This document shows, piece after piece, positions 1 through 7,801 of a DNA stretch of 14,244 nucleotides. Position 1 is the stretch's first letter. Each line of letters starts with the position of its first letter. Source of the stretch: CAZIPZ01 sp964541075 (GTDB lineage: Bacteria; Acidobacteriota; Terriglobia; 20CM-2-55-15); contig CAZIPZ010000097.1 in assembly GCA_964541075.1 (NCBI GenBank), positions 1 to 14,244 on the forward strand. The letters are read 5' to 3'. Made by a program: the position numbers and the translations under genes. The notes beneath the pieces are model-generated. The model saw only the letters and a program-made list of their open reading frames with translations, was not told the DNA's origin and searched no databases.

Positions 1-1
1 C

Positions 2-2023
2 GACGAGGCCAGAACTCCTTTGATCATCTCCGGTCCCAGCGAGGAATCGACCGACAAGTATTATCGAATCGATAAGATCATTCCAAAACTGCGGCGTGAC
101 ATCGATTACCAGGTAGACGAGAAGCATCGAACCGTCACGCTCACGGAAGAGGGCGTGGCGCGTTCGGAAGATCTGCTGAGTGTCGAAAATCTTTATGAAC
201 CCTCCAATATGGAGATCCTCCACCACATCAATCAGGCCCTGAAAGCGTATACGCTTTTCAAGCGCGATGTGGAATACGTCGTCAAAGAGGGCGAAGTCAT
301 TATCGTGGACGAATTCACGGGCCGTCTGATGCCGGGGCGGCGCTGGAGCGACGGATTGCATCAAGCCGTGGAGGCAAAGGAAGGCTTGCGTATTCAGCAG
401 GAGAATCAGACGCTCGCCACTATTACATTCCAGAACTACTTCCGCATGTACAAGAAGCTGGCCGGCATGACCGGAACGGCGGAAACCGAAGCGGAAGAAT
501 TCGGAAAGATCTACAAACTGGAAGTTCTGGTCATTCCGACCAATCGTTCGCTTCGACGCGTTGAATTTCCGGATGTGATCTATCGAACGGAACGCGAGAA
601 GTTCGATGCGGTTGTGAAAGAGATCAAGGAGTGTTCGAGTAAAGGACAGCCGGTCCTGGTCGGAACAATTTCTATCGACCGGTCGGAGAAGCTGTCCGCC
701 ATGCTGAAGCGAACGGGCGTGAAGCATGTGGTCCTGAACGCCAAGTACCATGAAAAGGAAGCGGAGATTGTCGCTCAGGCAGGGCGCAAAGGCGCCGTCA
801 CGATTGCCACCAACATGGCGGGACGTGGAACAGACATCCTGCTCGGAGGCAATCCGGAAGCGTTGGCTCGCGACCTTCTTCGAAAGCGCGACATTGATCC
901 AACCATTGCGACGCCGGAGCAGTGGAATGAAGCGCTGGCCAAAGTCCGGCCCGAGATTCAGGCGGAACACGAGGAGGTAGTCGCGGCTGGCGGACTCCAT
1001 ATCATCGGCACGGAACGACACGAAGCCCGGCGAATCGATAATCAGCTTCGTGGACGTTCGGGCCGCCAGGGCGATCCGGGATCCTCACGCTTTTACGTGT
1101 CGCTTGAGGATGATCTGATGCGCATTTTCGCCGCTGACCGGATCTCCGGAATCATGCAACGGCTGGGCATGGAGGAAGGCGTACCTATAGAATCCCGGTT
1201 TGTATCAAAACAGATCGAAAGCGCCCAAAAACGTGTGGAAGGCCAGAACTTCTCTTACCGCAAACACGTTCTTGAGTATGACGACGTCATGAACAAACAG
1301 CGCGAGGCGATTTACGGCCTGCGCCGCCAGTTGCTGGAGGGCGAGGATCAGAAGGAATATCTGATGGGCATTGCCGACGGCATCATGACGGATCTCGTTC
1401 AGCAATTCGCGGGGGAGAACACGCATCCCGATCAGTGGGATCTCGAAGGCCTGCGGAAAGCCGTGCTGCAGCAGTTCGGCTTTGACTACAATTCGGAAGG
1501 CATCGATCCCAACCAACTAGGCTCCAAACAAATCGAAGACGTTCTCATCGAAAAAGCGAAAGAGAAGTACGACCACAAAGAGGCGATCATCGGTCCGCCG
1601 TCCATGCGGTTTCACGAGCGGATGCTGATGTTGCAGATTGTGGACTCGCACTGGAAAGATCACCTCCTGGCAATGGATCATTTGAAGGAAGGGATCGGCC
1701 TCCGCGGCTACGGCCAGCGCGACCCGCTTGTGGAGTACAAAAAGGAATCTTACGTTCTATTCGAAGACCTCATGAGTCGCATTGAGGACGACACCCTCAG
1801 GTTCTTGTTCTTGCTTCAACCAGTCGAAGAACAAAAACAGGCTGAACAAGTGGAACGTATTGAACGGCGACAGCGCCAGCAGCTTACAATGTCGAATCAA
1901 TCCAGCGACGGCGACGGCAACACGCGGCAAGTGAAACGCGATTCTCCGAAGGTCGGAAGAAACGACCCATGCCCGTGCGGCAGCGGCAAAAAATTCAAGA
2001 AATGTCATGGAGTGACCGTTTGA
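2..2023 (+). CDS. secA: Protein translocase ATPase SecA, 5'-truncated by the window edge
   Basis: SecA is the ATP-driven motor that pushes preproteins through the SecYEG channel of the inner membrane. The reading frame is open from base 2 and begins with DEARTPLIISG, which follows helicase motif II in SecA, so the Walker A region (about 216 residues by comparison with E. coli) lies outside the window. Visible in order are the preprotein cross-linking region, the second nucleotide-binding domain (TNMAGRGTDILLGG, then IGTERHEARRIDNQLRGRSG), the helical scaffold/wing region (DSHWKDHLLAMDHLKEGIG) and a C-terminal SEC-C zinc motif (CPCGSGKKFKKCH, pattern CxC-x8-CH), which in known SecA proteins contacts SecB or ribosomes. 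No frameshift is seen. The 3' end overlaps the start of guaB, so the two are probably co-transcribed. Identification is certain; only completeness is lacking. Confidence 0.98.
   Translation, partial: DEARTPLIISGPSEESTDKYYRIDKIIPKLRRDIDYQVDEKHRTVTLTEEGVARSEDLLSVENLYEPSNMEILHHINQALKAYTLFKRDVEYVVKEGEVIIVDEFTGRLMPGRRWSDGLHQAVEAKEGLRIQQENQTLATITFQNYFRMYKKLAGMTGTAETEAEEFGKIYKLEVLVIPTNRSLRRVEFPDVIYRTEREKFDAVVKEIKECSSKGQPVLVGTISIDRSEKLSAMLKRTGVKHVVLNAKYHEKEAEIVAQAGRKGAVTIATNMAGRGTDILLGGNPEALARDLLRKRDIDPTIATPEQWNEALAKVRPEIQAEHEEVVAAGGLHIIGTERHEARRIDNQLRGRSGRQGDPGSSRFYVSLEDDLMRIFAADRISGIMQRLGMEEGVPIESRFVSKQIESAQKRVEGQNFSYRKHVLEYDDVMNKQREAIYGLRRQLLEGEDQKEYLMGIADGIMTDLVQQFAGENTHPDQWDLEGLRKAVLQQFGFDYNSEGIDPNQLGSKQIEDVLIEKAKEKYDHKEAIIGPPSMRFHERMLMLQIVDSHWKDHLLAMDHLKEGIGLRGYGQRDPLVEYKKESYVLFEDLMSRIEDDTLRFLFLLQPVEEQKQAEQVERIERRQRQQLTMSNQSSDGDGNTRQVKRDSPKVGRNDPCPCGSGKKFKKCHGVTV
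2009..2014 (+). promoter_or_regulatory. Ribosome binding site for guaB inside the secA coding region
   Basis: GGAGTG lies 5 bases before a TTG at 2020 that overlaps the secA stop codon as TTGA. It is the best Shine-Dalgarno match near the guaB start and argues for initiation at 2020 rather than at the in-frame ATGs at 1969 or 2002. A weaker GGAAG at about 1955-1959 precedes the 1969 ATG, but that stretch also encodes the conserved SEC-C motif of SecA. Confidence 0.5.
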
Positions 2024-3486
2024 AAGACCAAAAGATTTCAGGCGACGCCTATACCTTCGATGACGTATTGATCGTTCCTCTCAAATCTGAAGTGCTTCCT
2101 ACCGAAGTCCGCACGACGACCAAACTAACGTCACGAATCGAACTGAACATTCCAATCATCAGCGCCGCGATGGACACAGTAACGGAGTCACACCTCGCCA
2201 TCGCTCTCGCGCAGCAAGGCGGCATTGGAATCGTCCACAAGAATCTGACGATCGAACAGCAGGCCGCCGAAGTGGACAAGGTGAAACGCTCGGAGAGCGG
2301 AATGATCGTAGATCCGATTACGATGTCTCCGAATGAGAAAATCGCAGACGCCGTGAAGCTGATGGCTCATTACAAGATTTCAGGAGTCCCCATCACGGAG
2401 AACGGCCGCCTGGTTGGAATTCTGACCAATCGCGACCTTCGCTTTGAAACGCGTTTCCATCTTCCGATTCGCGAGGTGATGACAAAGGAAAATCTGGTGA
2501 CGGTTTCGGTGGGCACCACGCTTGAAGAAGCGCAGCGGATTCTTCACAAGCACCGTATCGAAAAATTGCTGGTTGTGGACAGCAATCACAACCTGAAGGG
2601 TCTGATCACGGTTAAGGACATCACCAAGAAGATCAAGTATCCCCTGTCCGCAAAAGACAGTCAGGGCCGTCTGCGGGTTGGCGCCGCGATCGGCGCCAGC
2701 GGCGATTATCTGGAGCGCATGACAGAACTGGTGCGGGCCAAGGCAGATGTGATTGTGATTGATACGGCTCACGGCCATTCGTCCCGCGTTCTGGAAGCCG
2801 TAAGGGAAGCCAAGCGCAAGTTCCCCGAAATGGATCTCATTGCGGGCAATATTGCAACGGAAGAAGCGGCCAGTGATTTGATTTCCGCAGGGGTGGATGC
2901 AGTCAAGGTTGGAATGGGGCCGGGGTCCATCTGCACCACTCGAGTCGTCAGCGGCGTCGGAATGCCTCAAATCACTGCCATCTTGAACTGTTCGCGAGCA
3001 ACTCGAGAAGGCAACGTACCGCTGATCGCAGACGGCGGCATCAAGTTCTCGGGCGATCTCACCAAAGCTCTCGCCGCCGGCGCGGATGCCGTCATGGTCG
3101 GCTCCCTCTTCGCGGGCACGGATGAGAGTCCTGGAGAGACCATTTTGTACCAAGGCCGCACGTTCAAATCGTACCGCGGTATGGGCTCGCTGGGCGCAAT
3201 GCAGGCCGGCAGCCAAGACCGTTACGGTCAGGACCAGGAAGCGCCTTCCAAACTCGTTCCCGAGGGAATCGAAGGAAGAGTACCGTACAAGGGGCCATTG
3301 TCGTCGATGGTGATGCAGCTCGTCGGAGGGCTGCGATCAGGTATGGGCTACTGCGGCGTTTCTACGATTTCCGACCTTCAAAAGAAAACGCAGTTTGTAA
3401 AGGTCACTGAAGCTTCGCTCCGCGAAAGCCACGTTCACGACGTATTTATCACGAAGGAAGCGCCGAATTACCAGCTCGATGAATAG
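2020..3486 (+). CDS. guaB: Inosine-5'-monophosphate dehydrogenase
   Basis: Cytoplasmic enzyme that oxidises IMP to XMP with NAD+, the committed step of guanine nucleotide synthesis. From the TTG at 2020 the protein is 488 residues, the same length as E. coli GuaB, and key residues fall at the E. coli numbers: catalytic Cys305 in GPGSICTTR and the flap Arg401-Tyr402 in QDRYG. Also visible are TFDDVLIVP near the N terminus, two CBS domains (about 95-148 and 153-208, usually a regulatory nucleotide-binding pair), DTAHGHS at 248-254, ADGGIKFSGD, YRGMGSLGAM, and LVPEGIEGRVPYKG. In-frame ATGs at 1969 (17 extra residues) and 2002 (6 extra) are possible, but the 1969 extension only re-reads the SEC-C codons of secA. 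The gene overlaps secA by 4 bases, so coupled translation is likely. All catalytic parts are intact. Confidence 0.97.
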   Translation: MKDQKISGDAYTFDDVLIVPLKSEVLPTEVRTTTKLTSRIELNIPIISAAMDTVTESHLAIALAQQGGIGIVHKNLTIEQQAAEVDKVKRSESGMIVDPITMSPNEKIADAVKLMAHYKISGVPITENGRLVGILTNRDLRFETRFHLPIREVMTKENLVTVSVGTTLEEAQRILHKHRIEKLLVVDSNHNLKGLITVKDITKKIKYPLSAKDSQGRLRVGAAIGASGDYLERMTELVRAKADVIVIDTAHGHSSRVLEAVREAKRKFPEMDLIAGNIATEEAASDLISAGVDAVKVGMGPGSICTTRVVSGVGMPQITAILNCSRATREGNVPLIADGGIKFSGDLTKALAAGADAVMVGSLFAGTDESPGETILYQGRTFKSYRGMGSLGAMQAGSQDRYGQDQEAPSKLVPEGIEGRVPYKGPLSSMVMQLVGGLRSGMGYCGVSTISDLQKKTQFVKVTEASLRESHVHDVFITKEAPNYQLDE

Positions 3487-3497
3487 AGAGCCTGTGA
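3487..3497. other. Tail-to-tail junction of guaB and the minus-strand exported-protein cluster
   Basis: Only 11 bases separate the guaB stop (TAG, 3484-3486) from the stop of the M1-like gene on the other strand (TAA, 3498-3500). I see no GC-rich hairpin with a T-run here, so neither operon has a recognisable intrinsic terminator at its end. Transcripts probably overlap in antisense or end by Rho. Confidence 0.6.
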
Positions 3498-5486
3498 TTA
3501 TAGAATAGTGGCCTTGTTCCCTGCCCTGCGGAAGGGCTCCTGCAAATACTTCTGAGCCTCACCCTGGGCGCCATAGGAATCGTCGCCGGTGTTAACCGCC
3601 TTTTGATATTCGCCGAGAGCGCGTTCCCTCTGGCCGCGAATATCCAAAATCTTACCGAGATTCACGTAGGCCCATACCTCAACCCATTTGGGTTTCAAGT
3701 CCCCGTTTAGGGCTTCGCGAAATACGTTGGCTGCAGCTTGCAGGTTGCCTAACTCGAATAATGCTTCAGCCATTCGGAAATGGGCCAAAGAATTGGTAGG
3801 ATTGATATCGATCGCTTTCTGGAATTGATCCAGAGCATCGTTGTAACGCGTTTCGCTCGAATACTCCTCACCACGGTTGATGAGGACGGCGACACGGATA
3901 TCCGGAGACATCCTGAGAATTTTCTTCCTCGGATCAATCAGAATCTGTTTCGGTTTCCGCTGCGTGACGATATCAAAGTCGCTCGACGGTCCTACGACCT
4001 CAACGCGTGCATATTCCGGCTCGCCGTCGGTTTGGATCTGCAACTCGACAGGCATCTTGAAGAGGTCCAGATCTTGAGTGATCTGTCCCATGATCTTATA
4101 TCCGCGAGCGGTTCTAAAGACCGTGTATTCGATCTTCATTTCCGGCACGCTTGACGTATTCAACCACTGATCAAAGAAGTACGTGAGATCTCCGCCCGCA
4201 ATCTTGGATGCCATTTGTGCGAAGGATTCCGTTGACGCCGGCGTGGAGCTGAATCGTTGCACGTATTGGGTGAGGAGGTCCTTGAACTGTTCGTCACCGA
4301 TGAGCCATTGCAGCATCCGAAGCACGTAAGCGCCTCGATAGCGGACCAGTGAAAGGAATTCGGGCGACTCTTTCCCCATCCCGCCAGGCTGCCGGAGCGA
4401 TCCGCTTCCTTCATATGCCAGCGCCTTAACGAGCGCCTTATCGATGTGCTCCTGGCTCTCAGCCGGAGACAACGTCTTGTCAAAGTAAAGGAGACTGGCA
4501 AAGACGGACATACCGTCCGCCAGCCATGCATCTTTGGTTGGATCTTTAACCCCTATCTTCAATGGGAACCATTGATGGGCGACGGTCCGGGCTAGCTCCG
4601 GCATGTCGAAGTCCTTCCGAAATTGCGAGGTCGGGAGCAGAATCACTCCAGTGGACCACTGAGAATTCCAGTTCGCGCCTTTGATCTCGACAATCTTGAG
4701 TTTCGAAGCTGCCGGAGCCGGCCCGAAGACGCCAGAGTAGAATTCCAAAATCTTACCGGCGGCTTCGGCCATAGGATTCAGTACATCCTCGGCGACGTTC
4801 AGGCTATTGATGGTGATCTCGGATGTCCCAACCTTGATATTCGTCGGTATGTACTGCCCTGCTGCAATCGTTCCCCAATACCCCGGTGCATCGCTCACGT
4901 AACCGCCGCGAGAATCTGCCGGAATGTCCGTCACAACCGTCCAGCCCGGAGGGCCGTTGACAGTCAGCCGCAGTTGAGCTTTGTCCAAGTCGAGTCCATT
5001 TGTTGGAAACCACTTGGCCGCATATAGAAGAAACGCGCTTTCCTCTGAAATCTTACCTAGCACCGGCTCTCTGCGGTCTTCCTCGGGATCAAGTATTCCT
5101 GAATACTCAATATTGACCGTCGGATCGGAGCCAAATTCCGCGCCGCTGAGATCGACTTCAAGCGTCGAATCGAGATCAAACTGCCGAAATCGCGCCTGCG
5201 TTCCGCCGAGCGTGACGCTGGAAACACGCAGTCTGCGATCCAGATCAAACGTCGCAAAATTATTACGATCCAGTTGCTTGAAGCGCACCGCCGCTCTTGC
5301 GGCGAGCTTGTGCTCCTCCGGGAGAAGAGTGGCCTCGATGGAATAGGAATCGACGTCGATCCTCGGCCTGTCCGAGGTGTCAACATTGACGTTCCGTGAC
5401 GACTGAGCCGACAACGGATTCACGAGGAAGAGCAACAGCAAGATCGAACAAAGGGACTTTGTCATAAATCGTCGCCTGCCGCGCAT
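3498..5486 (-). CDS. Exported M1-aminopeptidase-like protein with C-terminal TPRs, probably catalytically inactive
   Basis: About 662 residues. A signal peptide (hydrophobic stretch ending at PLSAQ) is followed by an M1-type N-terminal beta domain (about 40-220), an M1-like catalytic-fold region (about 235-445) and roughly three TPRs (about 532-640, e.g. RYNDALDQFQKAIDINPTN). The M1 fold is recognised from AHQWFPLK...DAWLADGM and YRGAYVLRMLQWLIGDEQF, with the usual catalytic Tyr kept (Y383). The zinc motif HExxH reads RTVAH (300-304): the first His and the catalytic Glu are gone, the downstream Glu ligand is Asp324 with one extra residue of spacing, and GAMEN is replaced by GANWN. I infer a pseudopeptidase that binds peptides or partners in the periplasm. 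Starts: ATG 5486 (used), TTG 5489, or ATG 5465, which gives MTKSL and has AGGCG upstream. It lies 10 bases after the propeller gene, so the two are co-transcribed. Confidence 0.85.
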   Translation of the reverse strand: MRGRRRFMTKSLCSILLLLFLVNPLSAQSSRNVNVDTSDRPRIDVDSYSIEATLLPEEHKLAARAAVRFKQLDRNNFATFDLDRRLRVSSVTLGGTQARFRQFDLDSTLEVDLSGAEFGSDPTVNIEYSGILDPEEDRREPVLGKISEESAFLLYAAKWFPTNGLDLDKAQLRLTVNGPPGWTVVTDIPADSRGGYVSDAPGYWGTIAAGQYIPTNIKVGTSEITINSLNVAEDVLNPMAEAAGKILEFYSGVFGPAPAASKLKIVEIKGANWNSQWSTGVILLPTSQFRKDFDMPELARTVAHQWFPLKIGVKDPTKDAWLADGMSVFASLLYFDKTLSPAESQEHIDKALVKALAYEGSGSLRQPGGMGKESPEFLSLVRYRGAYVLRMLQWLIGDEQFKDLLTQYVQRFSSTPASTESFAQMASKIAGGDLTYFFDQWLNTSSVPEMKIEYTVFRTARGYKIMGQITQDLDLFKMPVELQIQTDGEPEYARVEVVGPSSDFDIVTQRKPKQILIDPRKKILRMSPDIRVAVLINRGEEYSSETRYNDALDQFQKAIDINPTNSLAHFRMAEALFELGNLQAAANVFREALNGDLKPKWVEVWAYVNLGKILDIRGQRERALGEYQKAVNTGDDSYGAQGEAQKYLQEPFRRAGNKATIL

Positions 5487-5496
5487 CAATGCGCGG

Positions 5497-7704
5497 TTAT
5501 GGAATTCTCACGATCAGTTTATCCATTCCGACATTGTCATTCTGATCATAGACCCGGAATGCAATAACGTGTTCGCCGGCTGGAAGTTCGGCGGACAAGT
5601 AGTTAAATGACTCGGATTTGGAGTCAATGATTCCATCAGCGGGAAACACCGGACGCCAGTCGCCTGCATTGATCGAGACCTCCGCCTGGTTTAATGTAGA
5701 CGTTGCATCTACTGCCTGGATAGAAATCCGCGTGCGGCTCTTCTCCACACCTTCTAATTTGACCGTCACCGCGGGAGGTGTATTGTCGATCGAAAATGGC
5801 CGGCTTTCCATTTCCCCTTTTTGGCTCAGATCGAGAGGATTAGAGGACGCGTCGCTGGCAACGACTCGTATGACGTATTGACCGTCCGGCAAAGTATCCG
5901 AGTTCACCGTGTAGAAGTTGTCATCGAGATCCCTTTTTAGCGGCTTCCATGTTCGCTCCGCATCCCCGCGATAATACAGGTCATAAGTGAGGGCGTCCTG
6001 ATTCTTATCGCTGGCGCTCCACTGGAATGACTGAGCGCCTCTTTGCGGCAGGCGTCTCGGAGGAATTCTCTGCACCACAGGCTGGCCAGCCCGGGCGGCG
6101 GCTCGCTGCGCCGCTGGATCATTAGTTGCGCCACCGGTAGTGTTATTGATGGGCACTTTCTGAAGTGCTACGCCCGGCGGTAAAACATCGATGCTTGCGA
6201 CTTCAGGCCGAAAATTCTGCTGAAGGTACGGGACGGTGAGCGCTCCCAATCGCGGCGCTTTGGCGCCATCCGATTTCAATGACGCCTTCCATTGGACAAA
6301 TCTCGCTTTGGGACTTTGAGAGCCGCCCAAAGCGTCGACGGCAGTCCAGTTGGACCAGGTCTTGTCCGGGGCGCTTGTGTTTCCACTTCGCGTGAAAACC
6401 TGTATGAGTTGGGGATTCTCGGCTTTCCATGACAGTTTTCCCCAAGTCGAGATGGCGTCCGTGTCCTTTACTGTGGATTCGTACTCACCGGTCGTGGCGA
6501 ATGCATTGTCCAGGCTGAACAGCTTCCCCATGTTGGCCGAAGTTGCATAAACCTTCTCACCAACGGACAGCAACCGGGTAGTCTCTTCTTCAGTGGATTC
6601 AACGAGCAGCGTCGTGTTTCTTGGCCCATCCATTGAATAGATCCGTCCCTTCTCGCCAGTGGAAAAGAGGAGTTTGTCCCCCTTTGGGAGCAATGAGAAC
6701 ACCATTTCGTCGCGGGACCGCCACAGAGTATTCACAACTCCATCCGGCATGATCTGTAGTACAACGCTTCGCGCATTGGCATCGCTGCCGCCAGGACGGG
6801 TTTGCGAACGCGGCGTCGCCGGGGATACGGTATCCAATGGTTCGACGACAGCGATGTCTTGCTGAGGCTGAGCAGCGGCGTCCACGGTAATCGTGATCGT
6901 CGGTTCGGGAGTCGCGGTTCGATCGGTAGCCGGCGGGGCACTTGCAGGTTGAATTGTCGGTCTGCCGCTGAGCACGGCGGCGTATATGACGCCGTCGGCG
7001 GCGACCGCAACGGAATGAACCTCGCGCATTCCGGAGTCATATAGGACGAAGGCCTTGCCTTCAGGCGAAATACGATACACATACCCCTTGGGATCGCCAC
7101 CAGCAATCAGATTTCCGTCCTTGTCCAAGGCCATCGAAATGACATGGGTTTCATCCGTGTCATAGAACGTTTCGCCTTTGCCATCGGGTGTAACTCGATA
7201 AATCACTCCCTTGTCGCCGGTAGCCACCAGCAACCTGCCCTGTTTGTCGAACGTGAGCCCCCAAATATACTTCGCGCCCGGATTGTAGAACTCCGTCGGC
7301 TTGCCACCCGGCTCGATCTTGTACACACGCCCATCCGGGGATGCGCCGGCGTACAGGACATCCTTGCTGTCGACCGCCAATGCGAGGACGTCGAGTTCGG
7401 TGACATCCGCGATCATCGCGCCCTTTCCGGACGGATCAACTTTGTAAATCTTTCCGTCGTGTCCTGTCCCCAGATAGACGTTGCCTTTGGAATCTGAAAC
7501 GGTGGACCAGATCAGCGTTTGTTCGGTATTGAATATGGAATCGAAACGGGGAGCAAGAATGAGTTCATCATCACTCGTCAATGAAACCTGCGTGAGCTTG
7601 CCGCGACGGAAGTCATCGTAGGTTCGCACCTCCCAAAACTGGGGCGTCACCGCCAGCAATGGGATGGCGACGAGCAGCGGCAATAACCAGAATGTCTTTT
7701 TCAT
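5497..7704 (-). CDS. Exported beta-propeller protein with C-terminal Ig/FN3-like domains
   Basis: 735 residues, no catalytic motif recognised. The signal peptide is MKKTFWLLPLLVAIPLLAVT. Residues about 60-400 form a beta-propeller. The motif G-x-[IV]-Y-[KR]-[VI]-x-P-x-G starts at residues 84, 125, 166 and 207, an exact 41-residue period. Further weaker blades contain VVLQIMPDG (314-322), GRIYSMDG (353-360) and GKLFSLDN (393-400), suggesting about seven blades. A Pro/Ala/Thr-rich insert (about 248-309) interrupts the fifth. After the propeller come a beta-rich region (about 415-495, with TWSNW and ARFVQWK), a second low-complexity linker (about 520-555), an FN3-like domain (FQWSASD...ALTYDLYYRG...DGQYVIRVVASD, 558-620) and a final Ig-like domain (638-735). 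Such proteins usually bind other proteins or glycans outside the inner membrane. It is the middle gene of the minus-strand trio, 78 bases after the S55 gene and 10 before the M1-like gene. Ligand unknown. Confidence 0.85.
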   Translation of the reverse strand: MKKTFWLLPLLVAIPLLAVTPQFWEVRTYDDFRRGKLTQVSLTSDDELILAPRFDSIFNTEQTLIWSTVSDSKGNVYLGTGHDGKIYKVDPSGKGAMIADVTELDVLALAVDSKDVLYAGASPDGRVYKIEPGGKPTEFYNPGAKYIWGLTFDKQGRLLVATGDKGVIYRVTPDGKGETFYDTDETHVISMALDKDGNLIAGGDPKGYVYRISPEGKAFVLYDSGMREVHSVAVAADGVIYAAVLSGRPTIQPASAPPATDRTATPEPTITITVDAAAQPQQDIAVVEPLDTVSPATPRSQTRPGGSDANARSVVLQIMPDGVVNTLWRSRDEMVFSLLPKGDKLLFSTGEKGRIYSMDGPRNTTLLVESTEEETTRLLSVGEKVYATSANMGKLFSLDNAFATTGEYESTVKDTDAISTWGKLSWKAENPQLIQVFTRSGNTSAPDKTWSNWTAVDALGGSQSPKARFVQWKASLKSDGAKAPRLGALTVPYLQQNFRPEVASIDVLPPGVALQKVPINNTTGGATNDPAAQRAAARAGQPVVQRIPPRRLPQRGAQSFQWSASDKNQDALTYDLYYRGDAERTWKPLKRDLDDNFYTVNSDTLPDGQYVIRVVASDASSNPLDLSQKGEMESRPFSIDNTPPAVTVKLEGVEKSRTRISIQAVDATSTLNQAEVSINAGDWRPVFPADGIIDSKSESFNYLSAELPAGEHVIAFRVYDQNDNVGMDKLIVRIP

Positions 7705-7780
7705 TAAATTGTCTCAGATGAAGTCAGTTCGGAACAGACTTGGAGGAACCGGTCCGAGCCTTGCATTCGTCTGCCTCCAG

Positions 7781-7801
7781 TCTCACGGAACGACCGTGAG
7801 A
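7781..7801 (-). other. Perfect 8-bp inverted repeat (hairpin) over the S55 gene stop codon
   Basis: The arms TCTCACGG (7781-7788) and CCGTGAGA (7794-7801) are exact reverse complements around a 5-base loop. The TGA stop of the S55 gene (7785-7783) sits in the second arm as read on the minus strand. No T-run follows, so it is not a classical intrinsic terminator. It could be an attenuator, an RNA 3'-end stabiliser, or a partial terminator that sets the ratio of S55 peptidase to the two downstream products. The inverted repeat is certain; the function is inferred. Confidence 0.4.

Noticed and set aside
2380..3216. Long 278-codon frame on the minus strand inside guaB
   Set aside because: It is fully antisense to well-conserved IMP dehydrogenase, has His/Cys/Arg-rich composition with no domain, and is explained by the codon bias of guaB.
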